A DNA stretch of 36,111 nt from Streptococcus pseudopneumoniae (GTDB lineage Bacteria; Bacillota; Bacilli; Lactobacillales; Streptococcaceae), in the NCBI RefSeq assembly GCF_001072375.1, contig NZ_JVKV01000007.1:1-36111 (forward strand), given 5' to 3'. A program made the position numbers and the translations under genes. Of the stretch, positions 14,857 to 23,926 are shown in pieces. Every line of letters starts with the position of its first letter. Within the stretch, counting starts at the first letter, position 1. The notes beneath the pieces were generated by a model, which saw only the letters and a list, made by a program, of their open reading frames with translations, ran no database searches and was not told the origin of the DNA.

Positions 14857-15134
14857 ACGAAATTACTTTTAACGATTTTTACCAACTTTACCAGAAAGAG
14901 TCGCTTTCTGTATTGGATGTGAGAGAAGTAGAGGAATTTGAGGCTCTTCATTTAGAAGGTGCTCATAATTTCCCTCTCAGTCAACTGACTGACACTTTTG
15001 AACAACTAGATAAAGATAATCTTTACTATGTGATTTGTAAATCAGGAATGCGTTCAGCACGCGCCTGTCAATTCCTTGCAGAGCAGGGCTACGAAGTTAT
15101 CAATGTCCAAGGTGGCATGGATGCTTTAGAATAA
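14853..15134 (+). CDS. Single-domain rhodanese-like protein
   Basis: This is a 93-residue cytoplasmic protein made of one rhodanese domain, which carries persulfide sulfur on a cysteine and passes it to acceptors. The active-site loop is VICKSGMRSA with the catalytic Cys62, and the domain starts with the typical V-L-D-V-R-E-V-E-E-F. The loop has the six-residue form (CKSGMR) of sulfurtransferases. Translation is coupled to the glycosylase-like gene through the ATGA overlap. A terminator follows at 15144. The sulfur acceptor is unknown. Confidence 0.92.
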   Translation: MNEITFNDFYQLYQKESLSVLDVREVEEFEALHLEGAHNFPLSQLTDTFEQLDKDNLYYVICKSGMRSARACQFLAEQGYEVINVQGGMDALE

Positions 15135-15143
15135 GAAAAATTT

Positions 15144-15189
15144 CCTTCGAAACCTTTTAAAAATGAGAAAGGACTCGAAGGATTTTTTT
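15144..15189 (+). terminator. Terminator after the rhodanese gene
   Basis: CCTTCGA (15144-15150) pairs with TCGAAGG (15175-15181). An inner CCTTT/AAAGG extends the stem, and seven T follow (15183-15189). Confidence 0.88.
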
Positions 15190-15258
15190 GTATTAAAATT
15201 CGGAAAATTGAAAACATTTTAGAATTGTTCCGTGACAGTCTTTTCTAGCCTTTAATCA

Positions 15259-15267
15259 TGTTATACT
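15259..15267 (+). promoter_or_regulatory. brnQ promoter
   Basis: Extended -10 TGTTATACT (15259-15267); no good -35. The spacer shows no T-box or other leader structure. Confidence 0.6.
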
Positions 15268-15300
15268 AAGAAAGTATTTTATTTTTAATAAGGAGAGTTT

Positions 15301-16626
15301 ATGGCTAAAAAAGGTGCTTTAACAGGATTACTCCTGTTTGGAATATTTTTTGGAGCAGGCAACTTGATTTTCCCTCCAACTCTGGGCGCACAGTCTGGAG
15401 AAAACTTCCTTCCTGCCATTGCAGGATTTGTATTTTCAGGTGTTGGGATTGCCGTCCTAACCTTGATCATTGGGACCCTCAATCCGAAGGGCTATATCTA
15501 TGAAATTTCTAAGAAAATTTCTCCATGGTTTGCGACGATTTATCTTGCAGCCTTGTACTTGTCGATTGGTCCATTCTTTGCCATTCCACGTACAGCAACA
15601 ACATCGTTTGAGGTCGGTATTAGTCCACTCTTGGATCAAGCAAATAAAGGTTTAGGTTTGATTGTCTTCACCATTCTTTACTTTGTAGCTGCCTACCTAA
15701 TCTCGCTGAATCCTTCAAAAATCTTGGATCGTATCGGTCGAGTCTTGACTCCAGTTTTTGCCATCTTAATTGTTATTCTGGTTATCCTTGGAGCTTTCAA
15801 GTATGGTGGGAATGCACCACAAGCAGCCTCAGGAGCTTATCAAGCTTCAGCCTTTGGTGCAGGTTTCCTTGAAGGATACAATACACTTGATGCGCTTGCA
15901 TCGGTTGCCTTCAGTGTTATTGCAGTACAAACCTTGAAACAACTTGGTTTTTCAAGTAAGAAAGAGTATATTTCAACCATTTGGGTTGTTGGAATCGTTG
16001 TAGCACTCGGATTTAGTGCTCTCTACATCGGTCTAGGTTTCTTGGGCAATCATTTCCCAGTAACAGAAGAAGCAATGAAGAGTGGAACTCCGGGAGTTTA
16101 TATCTTGTCTCAAGCGACTCAAGAAATCTTTGGTTCTACTGCTCAGCTTTTCCTTGCGGCTATGGTAACCGTTACTTGCTTTACAACGACTGTAGGGTTG
16201 ATTGTATCAACTGCCGAGTTCTTTAACGGACGTTTCCCACAAATCAGCTACAAGGTTTATGCGACTGTCTTTACCTTGATTGGTTTTGCCATTGCAAATC
16301 TTGGTTTGGGTGCTATTATTAAGTACTCTGTACCAGTTCTCGTTATTTTGTACCCGATTACGATTGCCATTGTCATGATTGTGATTGTGAACAAGTTTGT
16401 TGCTCTTTCTAAACCAGGAATGCAATTAACTGTTGGTATTGTCACATCCATTGCTATTGCAAGTGTTTTAGGATCTACTTTTAAAGTTGAGGTCCTTGCA
16501 AATATCGTGAACGCTCTACCATTTGCGGAGGCTTCTCTGCCATGGTTGGTACCAGCTATTATCGGTATTCTACTTTCTCTTGTTCTTCCAAATAAACAAG
16601 AAAGTGAAGCTTTTGAAATGGAATAG
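15301..16626 (+). CDS. brnQ: Branched-chain amino acid transporter BrnQ
   Basis: This is a cation-coupled carrier for leucine, isoleucine and valine (LIVCS family) in the cytoplasmic membrane. The 441-residue product has about 12 hydrophobic segments. The first helix carries FGIFFGAGNLIFPP (about residues 17-30), the LIVCS signature, followed by G-F-V-F-S-G-V-G. The start ATG 15301 follows AAGGAGAG. It is monocistronic, with its own extended -10 promoter and a strong bidirectional terminator at 16627. Family level and BrnQ assignment are clear; relative substrate preference is not visible. Confidence 0.96.
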   Translation: MAKKGALTGLLLFGIFFGAGNLIFPPTLGAQSGENFLPAIAGFVFSGVGIAVLTLIIGTLNPKGYIYEISKKISPWFATIYLAALYLSIGPFFAIPRTATTSFEVGISPLLDQANKGLGLIVFTILYFVAAYLISLNPSKILDRIGRVLTPVFAILIVILVILGAFKYGGNAPQAASGAYQASAFGAGFLEGYNTLDALASVAFSVIAVQTLKQLGFSSKKEYISTIWVVGIVVALGFSALYIGLGFLGNHFPVTEEAMKSGTPGVYILSQATQEIFGSTAQLFLAAMVTVTCFTTTVGLIVSTAEFFNGRFPQISYKVYATVFTLIGFAIANLGLGAIIKYSVPVLVILYPITIAIVMIVIVNKFVALSKPGMQLTVGIVTSIAIASVLGSTFKVEVLANIVNALPFAEASLPWLVPAIIGILLSLVLPNKQESEAFEME

Positions 16627-16655
16627 AAAAAAACTTGGCCGATGCCAAGTTTTTT
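16627..16655. terminator. Bidirectional terminator between brnQ and the lipoprotein gene
   Basis: ACTTGGC (16633-16639) / GCCAAGT (16644-16650) extended by A and T runs on the two sides, loop CGAT. It works for both convergent genes. Confidence 0.9.
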
Positions 16656-16673
16656 CTATTTAGTCTTAGTTGC

Positions 16674-17210
16674 TTAGTTTTTTTCTGTATAACCAAGGTC
16701 TGTTAACATTTTTTTAGAGGCTTTAAAACTTACGTTTTTTCCAACGCCTGAGTATTCTTCTGGTAAAGCTTTTCTAAGTTCGTCAATACTTGCAACTGAA
16801 AGATCGATTTCAAGATCTTGAACGACTTTACCATCTTTAACTTCGATTGAGAAGGTTACCCCTTTGAGTCCCTTATAGCCTTTGTAGGTTTCTTCAAGAA
16901 TACTTTTTACAGCATCTGCAGTATTATTGAGGACTTCAGGGTCAGCTACATTATGAGCAGTTTGTTTGACAACATTATCACCGTCAACCGTATATGTTAA
17001 GGTTGATACGACACCAGGCTGAGAATCGTTCACAAAGGTAGCAGTTTTTAATTCTGATTTCTTTTCAGTAGTACTAGATTCAGAAGTTTTTACCTCAGTC
17101 GTTTCTGGTGTAGAAGAGCTAGAAGAAGTGGTTGAAGATTGTTTTGAACATCCCAACAAGAATACCAAAGGCAAGGCTAAGAAAAGTGTCGTTTTGAAAT
17201 ATTTGTTCAT
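16674..17210 (-). CDS. DUF1307-like (YehR-type) lipoprotein
   Basis: This is a 178-residue surface lipoprotein. The signal peptide ends in the lipobox FLLGC with Cys21, followed by a long Ser/Thr linker (about residues 23-55). The folded part has T-L-T-Y-T-V-D-G-D-N-V-V-K-Q and ends in S-K-K-M-L-T-D-L-G-Y, which fits the DUF1307/YehR group, whose role is unknown. The start has the ribosome binding site AAAGGAAT. It is monocistronic on the minus strand, convergent with brnQ and divergent from the M42 peptidase. It is expected to sit on the outer face of the membrane. Confidence 0.85.
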   Translation of the reverse strand: MNKYFKTTLFLALPLVFLLGCSKQSSTTSSSSSTPETTEVKTSESSTTEKKSELKTATFVNDSQPGVVSTLTYTVDGDNVVKQTAHNVADPEVLNNTADAVKSILEETYKGYKGLKGVTFSIEVKDGKVVQDLEIDLSVASIDELRKALPEEYSGVGKNVSFKASKKMLTDLGYTEKN

Positions 17211-17242
17211 TTTGTATTCCTTTCATCATAACGCTTTATTTA

Positions 17243-17271
17243 ATTTTACCATAGATTAATTTTAAAATCAA
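17243..17271 (-). promoter_or_regulatory. DUF1307-like lipoprotein promoter
   Basis: Minus strand: TTGATT (complement of 17266-17271), 17 bp, extended -10 TGG-TAAAAT (complement of 17243-17251). Confidence 0.7.
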
Positions 17272-17316
17272 AGTATTTTAAGTTTTTCTTTTTTGCACAT
17301 ACTACGATGGGAAAAG

Positions 17317-17325
17317 TGATATAAT
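17317..17325 (+). promoter_or_regulatory. M42 peptidase promoter
   Basis: Extended -10 TGATATAAT (17317-17325), about 20 bases before the start codon; -35 weak. The mRNA leader would be only about 13 bases, just enough to hold the RBS. Confidence 0.6.
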
Positions 17326-17344
17326 GGTAACAAGAGGTGAAAAA

Positions 17345-18382
17345 ATGAATCAAACTGTAGAATATATCAAAGAACTAACTGCTATTGCGTCACCAACAGG
17401 TTTTACGCGTGAAATTACGAATTATCTAGTTGAGACGCTTGAAAAACTAGGTTACCAACCAGTCCGCACAGCTAAGGGTGGAGTTAATGTTACCATTAAA
17501 GGTAAAAATGACGAGCAGCAACGCTATGTAACTGCCCATGTGGATACCTTGGGAGCTATCGTTCGCGCTGTTAAACCAGACGGCCGTCTCAAGATGGACC
17601 GTATTGGTGGTTACCCTTGGAATATGATTGAAGGCGAAAACTGCACGGTCCATGTAGCTAGCACAGGGAAAACTGTTTCAGGTACGATTTTGATCCACCA
17701 AACTTCTTGTCACGTTTACAAAGATGCTGGAACTGCTGAACGCACACAGGACAATATGGAAGTTCGTTTGGATGAAAAAGTAACCAATGAAAAAGAAACG
17801 CGCTCACTCGGTATCGAGGTTGGTGACTTTATCAGCTTTGACCCACGAACTGTCGTAACTGAGACAGGCTTTATCAAGTCTCGTCATTTGGATGACAAGG
17901 TCAGCGCAGCTATTCTCCTTAATCTCCTCAAAGTTTACAAAGAAGAAGGGATTGAACTTCCTGTCACTACGCATTTTGCCTTTTCAGTATTTGAGGAAGT
18001 TGGGCATGGTGCTAACTCAAGTATCCCTAGTCAAGTTGTCGAATATCTAGCTGTGGATATGGGAGCAATGGGAGATGATCAGCAGACAGACGAGTACACA
18101 GTATCTATCTGTGTTAAAGATGCTTCTGGTCCTTACCACTATGAATTCCGTCAACACTTGGTAGCTCTCGCAAAAGAGCAAGACATTCCGTTTAAATTAG
18201 ACATCTATCCATTTTATGGTTCTGATGCTTCCGCAGCGATGTCAGCTGGAGCAGAGGTTAAGCACGCTCTTCTAGGGGCAGGAATTGAGTCAAGTCATTC
18301 TTATGAGCGTACTCATATTGATTCTGTAGTGGCTACCGAGCATATGGTTGATGCCTATCTCAAGAGTGAGTTGGTGGACTGA
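17345..18382 (+). CDS. M42 family metallopeptidase
   Basis: This is a 345-residue cytoplasmic di-metal aminopeptidase of family M42 (glutamyl aminopeptidase/endoglucanase-like, which form large tetrahedral dodecamers). Motifs: TAHVDTLG with metal ligands His65 and Asp67, S-R-H-L-D-D-K-V-S-A-A with the bridging Asp, and F-E-E-V-G-H-G-A-N with the catalytic Glu pair. I chose ATG 17345 because the RBS AGAGGTGA lies just upstream; a GTG-type start at 17324 would lie on the -10 box. The HIT gene begins one base after its stop. Which M42 subclass (PepA-like or YsdC-like) cannot be decided here. Confidence 0.92.
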   Translation: MNQTVEYIKELTAIASPTGFTREITNYLVETLEKLGYQPVRTAKGGVNVTIKGKNDEQQRYVTAHVDTLGAIVRAVKPDGRLKMDRIGGYPWNMIEGENCTVHVASTGKTVSGTILIHQTSCHVYKDAGTAERTQDNMEVRLDEKVTNEKETRSLGIEVGDFISFDPRTVVTETGFIKSRHLDDKVSAAILLNLLKVYKEEGIELPVTTHFAFSVFEEVGHGANSSIPSQVVEYLAVDMGAMGDDQQTDEYTVSICVKDASGPYHYEFRQHLVALAKEQDIPFKLDIYPFYGSDASAAMSAGAEVKHALLGAGIESSHSYERTHIDSVVATEHMVDAYLKSELVD

Positions 18383-18383
18383 G

Positions 18384-18845
18384 ATGTGCTTGATTTGTGA
18401 TCGAATTGAACTCATCAAGTCTGGTGACAATCCCTACTTTGTCAAGGAGTTAGAAACAGGATATGTTGTCATCGGAGATCACCAGTATTTTGAAGGTTAC
18501 ACTCTATTCTTAGCCAAGGAACATGTCCCAGAACTACATCATCTAGATCCAAGTGTCAAACTTCAATTTTTAGAGGAAATGAGTCTGGTGCAGGAAGCTG
18601 TCTCTAAGGCTTTTTCTGCTGAAAAGATGAATGTAGAGTTGTTGGGAAATGGAGACGCTCATGTCCACTGGCATATTTTTCCTAGACGAGCTGGTGATAT
18701 GAAGGGACACGGTCTTAATGGTCGTGGTCCAGTCTGGTGGGTTCCATGGGAAGAAATGATTGCTGAAGAATATCAGGTTAAGGGAAGTAAATTAGAAGAC
18801 TTGATTGCAAGATTATCTGAGACTTTAAACCAGATGATTAAATGA
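18384..18845 (+). CDS. HIT family protein
   Basis: This is a 153-residue protein with the histidine-triad motif HVHWHIFPR (His93, His95, His97). HIT proteins are nucleotide hydrolases or transferases acting on substrates such as AMP-lysine, Ap4A or other nucleotide conjugates. The N-terminus MCLICDRI has the Cys-x-x-Cys seen in many bacterial HIT proteins, which may bind zinc. The ATG at 18384 sits one base after the M42 stop; its RBS (GGTGG) lies inside the M42 gene, so translation is coupled. ldcB follows after 11 bases. The cellular substrate is unknown. Confidence 0.9.
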   Translation: MCLICDRIELIKSGDNPYFVKELETGYVVIGDHQYFEGYTLFLAKEHVPELHHLDPSVKLQFLEEMSLVQEAVSKAFSAEKMNVELLGNGDAHVHWHIFPRRAGDMKGHGLNGRGPVWWVPWEEMIAEEYQVKGSKLEDLIARLSETLNQMIK

Positions 18846-18856
18846 AAGGATAACAG

Positions 18857-19573
18857 ATGAAAAAAAGATACCTTATCTTATCAGGATTATTAGCCTTGAC
18901 CTTGGCAGCTTGTTCACAAGAAAAATCAGCAACTACAGAGGCCAAGTCTTCTGCAGAGCAATCAACTGTACAAGAAGGAACCGCGGGAAGTAAGTCTCGG
19001 GAAGCTAGTCAAAAGAAAGCAGAAGTGGTTAACAAAGGAGACCACTACAGCATTCAAGGCAAGTACGATGAGATTGTTGTAGCTAATAAGCATTATCCTA
19101 TGTCAAAAGAATACAATCCTGGAGAAAATCCTACCGCAAAGGCAGAACTGTTAAAACTCATTGCAGCTATGCAGCAAGCAGGTTTCCCGATTAGCGACCA
19201 CTATAGTGGATTTAGAAGTTATGAAACTCAGGTTAAACTGTATCAGGATTATGTCAACCAAGATGGCAAGGCTGAGGCTGACCGCTATTCTGCAAGACCT
19301 GGCTATAGTGAACACCAAACTGGGCTTGCCTTTGACCTAATAGGAACAAATGGAAACTTAGTGACAGAAGAAAAGGCTGCCCAATGGCTTTTGGACCATG
19401 CGGCTGACTATGGCTTTGTCGTCCGTTATCTCAAAGGTAAGGAAAAAGAAACTGGTTATATGGCCGAGGAATGGCACCTTCGCTACGTCGGCAAAGAAGC
19501 CAAAGAAATCGCTGCAAGTGGCCTCAGTCTGGAAGAGTATTATGGCTTTGAAGGTGGAGACTATGTTGATTAG
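18857..19573 (+). CDS. ldcB: L,D-carboxypeptidase LdcB/DacB-type lipoprotein
   Basis: This is a zinc carboxypeptidase of the VanY/LdcB family that trims the terminal D-alanine from peptidoglycan stem tetrapeptides on the outer face of the membrane, shaping the wall for division. The signal peptide ends in the lipobox LTLAAC (Cys19), followed by a Ser/Thr/Lys linker. Active-site motifs: S-G-F-R-S-Y-E-T-Q, then Y-S-E-H-Q-T-G-L-A-F-D (zinc ligands His153 and Asp160) and E-E-W-H-L-R (catalytic Glu, ligand His207). Length is 238 residues. It ends the M42-HIT-ldcB operon; no strong terminator separates it from the pheS promoter, which starts 13 bases downstream. Confidence 0.92.
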   Translation: MKKRYLILSGLLALTLAACSQEKSATTEAKSSAEQSTVQEGTAGSKSREASQKKAEVVNKGDHYSIQGKYDEIVVANKHYPMSKEYNPGENPTAKAELLKLIAAMQQAGFPISDHYSGFRSYETQVKLYQDYVNQDGKAEADRYSARPGYSEHQTGLAFDLIGTNGNLVTEEKAAQWLLDHAADYGFVVRYLKGKEKETGYMAEEWHLRYVGKEAKEIAASGLSLEEYYGFEGGDYVD

Positions 19574-19585
19574 TCGCAAAAGATC

Positions 19586-19614
19586 TTGCAAGATTACTTA
19601 AAATTTGATAAAAT
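19586..19614 (+). promoter_or_regulatory. pheS operon promoter
   Basis: TTGCAA (19586-19591), 17 bp, TAAAAT (19609-19614) with TGA before it as an extended -10. Transcription is predicted to start near 19621, at the beginning of the T-box leader. Confidence 0.85.
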
Positions 19615-19620
19615 GAATAA

Positions 19621-19823
19621 TAATTAAATAGGAATCTGCAAGACTAGTATCTCAGGGGAAGTATATCAGGGAGGAGAGCCGTGACTGAAAGCTCTCTATA
19701 TGAAAGCTGGGTGAATTCACTTGCCTATGGATTCAGAAATAAAGGTCTGACTTGTCAGATGAAAACGGATGGTACCGCGTGTCGACGCTCCGAGTGGAGT
19801 TTTTGGCATGTGGTTTTCTTTTT
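19621..19823 (+). promoter_or_regulatory. T-box leader responding to tRNA-Phe
   Basis: This leader RNA binds uncharged tRNA and lets transcription pass only when phenylalanyl-tRNA is short. The T-box core GGATGGTACCGCG is at 19767-19779; its TGGT (19770-19773) can pair with the tRNA ACCA end. Stem I starts near 19630 (GGAATC) and closes with GGATTC near 19729-19734. The probable specifier codon is TTC (Phe) at 19716-19718, followed by A. The competing terminator pairs ACCGCGTG (19774-19781) with CATGTGGT (19807-19814) plus an inner GCTCC/GGAGT hairpin, then a T-rich run to 19823. It regulates pheS-GNAT-pheT. Confidence 0.93.
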
Positions 19824-19849
19824 ATCTACGAGGGACTGATGGAGGAATT

Positions 19850-20896
19850 ATGTCAACTATTGAAGAACAATTAAAAGCGCTTCGTGAAGAAACGCTAGCT
19901 AGCTTGAAGCAGATTACTGCTGAAAATGAAAAAGAGATGCAAGATTTGCGAGTCTCTGTCCTTGGTAAAAAAGGGTCACTAACTGAAATCCTCAAAGGGA
20001 TGAAGGATGTATCAGCTGAAATGCGCCCTGTTATCGGAAAACACGTCAATGAGGCTCGTGATGTCCTAACAGCTGCCTTTGAAGAAACAGCTAAGCTCTT
20101 GGAAGAAAAGAAAGTGGAAGCTCAACTAGCAAGTGAAAGCATCGATGTTACTCTTCCAGGTCGTCCAGTTGCGACTGGTCACCGTCACGTTCTCACACAA
20201 ACTAGTGAAGAAATTGAAGATATTTTCATCGGTATGGGTTACCAAGTTGTGGATGGATTTGAAGTGGAGCAAGATTACTACAACTTTGAACGTATGAACC
20301 TTCCAAAAGACCACCCAGCCCGTGATATGCAGGACACTTTCTATATCACAGAAGAAATCTTGCTCCGTACCCACACGTCTCCAGTTCAAGCGCGTGCGAT
20401 GGATGCCCATGACTTTTCTAAAGGTCCTTTGAAGATGATCTCACCAGGACGTGTATTCCGTCGTGATACAGACGATGCAACCCACAGTCACCAATTCCAC
20501 CAAATCGAAGGTTTGGTTGTAGGGAAAAACATTTCTATGGCTGATCTTCAAGGAACGCTTCAATTGATTGTGCAAAAAATGTTTGGTGAAGAGCGTCAAA
20601 TCCGTTTGCGTCCATCATACTTCCCATTCACAGAGCCATCTGTTGAGGTTGATGTTTCATGCTTCAAGTGCGGCGGAGACGGCTGTAATGTATGTAAGAA
20701 AACAGGTTGGATCGAGATTATGGGTGCCGGAATGGTTCACCCGCGTGTCCTTGAGATGAGTGGTATCGATGCGACTGTCTACTCTGGTTTTGCCTTTGGT
20801 CTTGGTCAAGAGCGTGTAGCTATGCTTCGTTACGGAATTAACGATATCCGTGGATTCTACCAAGGCGATGTCCGCTTCTCAGAACAGTTTAAATAA
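19850..20896 (+). CDS. pheS: Phenylalanyl-tRNA synthetase alpha subunit
   Basis: This is the alpha subunit of the alpha2beta2 class II enzyme that charges tRNA-Phe. At 348 residues it has the normal length. An N-terminal coiled coil for tRNA binding covers about residues 1-85. The catalytic core has class II motif 2 around [10 protein letters not shown] and H-Q-I-E-G-L-V-V, a cysteine cluster [12 protein letters not shown], and motif 3 in [12 protein letters not shown] chose ATG 19850 with the RBS GGAGGAAT (19841-19848); a longer in-frame start from 19769 would lie within the T-box. A GNAT gene overlaps its stop codon (TAATG). Confidence 0.98.
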   Translation: MSTIEEQLKALREETLASLKQITAENEKEMQDLRVSVLGKKGSLTEILKGMKDVSAEMRPVIGKHVNEARDVLTAAFEETAKLLEEKKVEAQLASESIDVTLPGRPVATGHRHVLTQTSEEIEDIFIGMGYQVVDGFEVEQDYYNFERMNLPKDHPARDMQDTFYITEEILLRTHTSPVQARAMDAHDFSKGPLKMISPGRVFRRDTDDATHSHQFHQIEGLVVGKNISMADLQGTLQLIVQKMFGEERQIRLRPSYFPFTEPSVEVDVSCFKCGGDGCNVCKKTGWIEIMGAGMVHPRVLEMSGIDATVYSGFAFGLGQERVAMLRYGINDIRGFYQGDVRFSEQFK

Positions 20897-21405
20897 TGAT
20901 TAGAAAAGTAGAAAAGACAGATGTTGGGGTGTTGTCCCAGATTGCCAAACAAACCTTTCGTGAAACATTTGCTCATGATAATACTGAAGAGCAGTTACAG
21001 GAATACTTTGAAGAGGCCTATAGTCTGAGAGTTTTGTCAGCTGAGTTGGAAAATCCTGAATCAGCGACCTATTTCATTATGCATGAAGAGGAGATAGCTG
21101 GTTTTCTCAAAGTCAACTGGGGAAATGCTCAAACTGAGAAAGAATTAGAGAACGCTTTTGAAATTCAACGCCTCTATGTGCTACAAGCATATCAAGGATT
21201 TGGACTTGGTAAGCAACTATTTGAATTCGCTTTGGAGCTTGCCGAAAACAATGGTTTTTCCTGGGCTTGGCTAGGTGTTTGGGAGCATAATACAAAAGCT
21301 CAAGCATTTTATAATCGATATGGTTTTGAAAAATTTAGCCAACATCGTTTTATGGTTGGGCAGAAGGTAGATACGGATTGGTTACTGAAAAAGAAATTAA
21401 GGTAA
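20896..21405 (+). CDS. GNAT family N-acetyltransferase
   Basis: This 169-residue protein has the GNAT fold that moves an acetyl group from acetyl-CoA to an amine. The CoA-binding motif A is visible as L-Y-V-L-Q-A-Y-Q-G-F-G-L-G-K-Q-L (about residues 92-107), followed by W-L-G-V-W-E-H-N-T-K-A-Q-A-F-Y, the usual motif B, and Y-G-F-E. It is close to PaiA/RimI-like small GNATs; no substrate can be assigned. Its ATG shares a base with the pheS stop, so it is translated with pheS and falls under the T-box. Lying between pheS and pheT, it splits the operon; I recall the same arrangement in pneumococci. Confidence 0.92.
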   Translation: MIRKVEKTDVGVLSQIAKQTFRETFAHDNTEEQLQEYFEEAYSLRVLSAELENPESATYFIMHEEEIAGFLKVNWGNAQTEKELENAFEIQRLYVLQAYQGFGLGKQLFEFALELAENNGFSWAWLGVWEHNTKAQAFYNRYGFEKFSQHRFMVGQKVDTDWLLKKKLR

Positions 21406-21481
21406 GAAGATGATTCTTCTTATGAAATGATAGGAAAGGAAAAAAACTAGAGTGGCAACTGTCATTCTGGGAAACTAAATT

Positions 21482-23887
21482 ATGTTAGTATCATACAAAT
21501 GGTTAAAAGAATTGGTGGACATTGATGTGTCCTCACAAGAGTTGGCTGAAAAAATGTCAACTACAGGGATTGAGGTCGAAGGTGTCGAATCACCAGCTGC
21601 TGGTCTCTCAAAAATTGTTGTCGGTGAGGTCTTGTCTTGCGAAGATGTGCCAGAAACTCACCTTCATGTCTGTCAGGTTAACGTTGGCGAAGAAGAAGCC
21701 CGTCAAATCGTCTGTGGAGCACCAAATGTGCGTGCAGGCATCAAGGTTATGGTGGCACTTCCGGGAGCTCGTATCGCTGACAATTACAAAATCAAAAAAG
21801 GGAAAATCCGTGGTTTAGAATCTCTCGGAATGATCTGCTCACTTGGTGAATTAGGGATTTCTGACTCCGTTGTACCTAAGGAATTCGCAGATGGGATCCA
21901 AATCTTGCCTCAAGATGCTGTTCCTGGGGATGAAGTCTTCTCTTATTTAGACTTGGATGATGAAATTATTGAACTTTCCATCACACCTAACCGTGCAGAC
22001 GCTCTTTCTATGCGTGGGGTAGCGCACGAAGTAGCAGCTATCTATGACAAGGCAGTCAACTTTAAGGAATTCAGTTTAACAGAAACAGACCAAGCTGCAG
22101 CGGATGCTCTTTCTGTCAGCATTGACACAGATAAGGCTCCTTACTATGCGGCTCGTATCTTGGATAATGTGACCATCGCGCCAAGTCCACAATGGTTGCA
22201 AAATCTTCTTATGAACGAAGGTATCCGTCCAATCAATAACGTGGTGGACGTGACCAACTATATCTTGCTTTACTTTGGCCAACCTATGCATGCCTTTGAC
22301 TTGGATACCTTTGAAGGAAACGACATTCGTGTGCGTGAAGCGCGTGAAGGTGAAAAATTAGTAACCTTGGACGGTGAAGAGCGTGAGTTAGAAACAAATG
22401 ACCTCGTAATTACTGTTGCTGACAAACCAGTAGCCCTTGCAGGTGTCATGGGGGGGCAAGCTACAGAAATCTCTGAAAAGTCTACTCGTGTAGTCCTTGA
22501 AGCAGCTGTTTTCAATGGCAAATCTATCCGTAAGACCAGCGGTCGTCTCAACCTTCGTTCTGAATCTTCTTCTCGCTTTGAAAAAGGCATCAATGTGGCA
22601 ACTGTCAATGAAGCCCTTGATGCAGCAGCCAGCATGATTGCAGAGCTTGCAGGTGCAACAGTACGTAAGGGCATTGTTTCAGCAGGTCAGCTTGACACTT
22701 CTGATGTGAAAGTTTCTTCTACACTTGCTGACGTCAACCGTGTCCTTGGTACTGATCTTACTTATGCCGATGTCGAAGATGTCTTCCGTCGCCTTGGATT
22801 TGGCCTTTCTGGAAATGCAGATAGCTTCACAGTAAGCGTACCACGTCGTCGTTGGGATATCACTATCGAGGCTGACCTCTTTGAAGAAATCGCTCGTATC
22901 TATGGATATGATCGCTTGCCAACCAGTCTTCCAAAAGACGATGGGACAGCAGGTGAATTGACTGCGACACAAAAACTCCGTCGTCAAGTTCGTACCATTG
23001 CTGAAGGTGCTGGATTGACAGAAATCATCACTTATGCTCTTACAACTCCTGAAAAAGCGGTTGAGTTTACGATTCAGCCAAGCAATTTAACAGAGCTCAT
23101 GTGGCCAATGACTGTGGATCGTTCAGTTCTCCGTCAAAATATGGTTTCAGGTATTTTGGATACAGTTGCCTACAACGTAGCACGTAAGAATAAAAACTTG
23201 GCTCTTTATGAGATTGGAAAAGTTTTCGAGCAAACTGGTAATCCAAAAGAAGAATTGCCAAATGAAATTAACAGCTTTGCCTTTGCCTTGACTGGCTTAG
23301 TCGCTGAAAAAGACTTCCAAACAGCAGCAGTTCCTGTTGACTTCTTCTATGCTAAGGGAATTTTGGAAGCTCTCTTTGCTCGCTTGGGTCTTGAAGTGAC
23401 TTATACAGCAACTTCTGAAATTGCTAGTCTTCACCCAGGACGTACAGCCTTGCTCTCACTCGATGACCAAGTCCTTGGGTTCCTCGGTCAAGTACATCCT
23501 GTTACAGCCAAGGCTTACGATATTCCAGAAACTTATGTAGCAGAGCTCAACCTTTCAGCTATTGAGACAGCTCTTCAACCAGCCGCTCCATTTGTGGAAA
23601 TCACCAAATTCCCAGCGGTGAGCCGTGATATCGCCCTTCTCCTCAAGGCAGAAGTCACTCACCAAGAAGTTGTAGATGCTATCCAGGCTGCAGGCGTGAA
23701 ACGATTGACAGATATCAAACTCTTTGACGTTTTCTCAGGCGAAAAATTAGGACTAGGAATGAAGTCAATGGCTTATAGCTTGACCTTCCAAAATCCAGAA
23801 GATAGCTTGACTGACGAAGAAGTCGCACGCTACATGGAAAAAATCCAAGCATCACTCGAAGAAAAAGTGAATGCAGAAGTGCGTTAA
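21482..23887 (+). CDS. pheT: Phenylalanyl-tRNA synthetase beta subunit
   Basis: This is the beta subunit of phenylalanyl-tRNA synthetase, which binds tRNA and edits mischarged tyrosine. At 801 residues it is full length. Domains in order: EMAP/tRNA-binding fold (about 40-150, with CGAPNVRAG), B3/B4 editing domain (about 205-385, ending near [10 protein letters not shown]), B5 (about 410-480), the class II-like core, and the C-terminal ferredoxin-like anticodon-binding domain (about 705-800, [11 protein letters not shown]). The start is ATG 21482. The site upstream is a poor TGGGA, unlike the strong sites of neighbouring genes, so translation may be coupled to something just upstream. A terminator follows at 23896. 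Confidence 0.98.
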   Translation: MLVSYKWLKELVDIDVSSQELAEKMSTTGIEVEGVESPAAGLSKIVVGEVLSCEDVPETHLHVCQVNVGEEEARQIVCGAPNVRAGIKVMVALPGARIADNYKIKKGKIRGLESLGMICSLGELGISDSVVPKEFADGIQILPQDAVPGDEVFSYLDLDDEIIELSITPNRADALSMRGVAHEVAAIYDKAVNFKEFSLTETDQAAADALSVSIDTDKAPYYAARILDNVTIAPSPQWLQNLLMNEGIRPINNVVDVTNYILLYFGQPMHAFDLDTFEGNDIRVREAREGEKLVTLDGEERELETNDLVITVADKPVALAGVMGGQATEISEKSTRVVLEAAVFNGKSIRKTSGRLNLRSESSSRFEKGINVATVNEALDAAASMIAELAGATVRKGIVSAGQLDTSDVKVSSTLADVNRVLGTDLTYADVEDVFRRLGFGLSGNADSFTVSVPRRRWDITIEADLFEEIARIYGYDRLPTSLPKDDGTAGELTATQKLRRQVRTIAEGAGLTEIITYALTTPEKAVEFTIQPSNLTELMWPMTVDRSVLRQNMVSGILDTVAYNVARKNKNLALYEIGKVFEQTGNPKEELPNEINSFAFALTGLVAEKDFQTAAVPVDFFYAKGILEALFARLGLEVTYTATSEIASLHPGRTALLSLDDQVLGFLGQVHPVTAKAYDIPETYVAELNLSAIETALQPAAPFVEITKFPAVSRDIALLLKAEVTHQEVVDAIQAAGVKRLTDIKLFDVFSGEKLGLGMKSMAYSLTFQNPEDSLTDEEVARYMEKIQASLEEKVNAEVR

Positions 23888-23895
23888 AAACCTTC

Positions 23896-23921
23896 AATCC
23901 ATCCCTAGGGATGGATTTTTT
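23896..23921 (+). terminator. Terminator of the pheS operon
   Basis: AATCCATCC (23896-23904) / GGATGGATT (23909-23917) with a CTAG loop, followed by T to 23921. Confidence 0.92.
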
Positions 23922-23926
23922 AGTAG

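Noticed and set aside
19583..19594. 12-bp palindrome ATCTTGCAAGAT centred on the pheS -35
   Set aside because: It could be an operator, but the operon is already T-box controlled, and a single short palindrome containing a common -35 may be chance.
19769..19849. In-frame N-terminal extension of pheS
   Set aside because: It lies inside the T-box and its terminator; the strong RBS at 19841-19848 and normal PheS length support ATG 19850.
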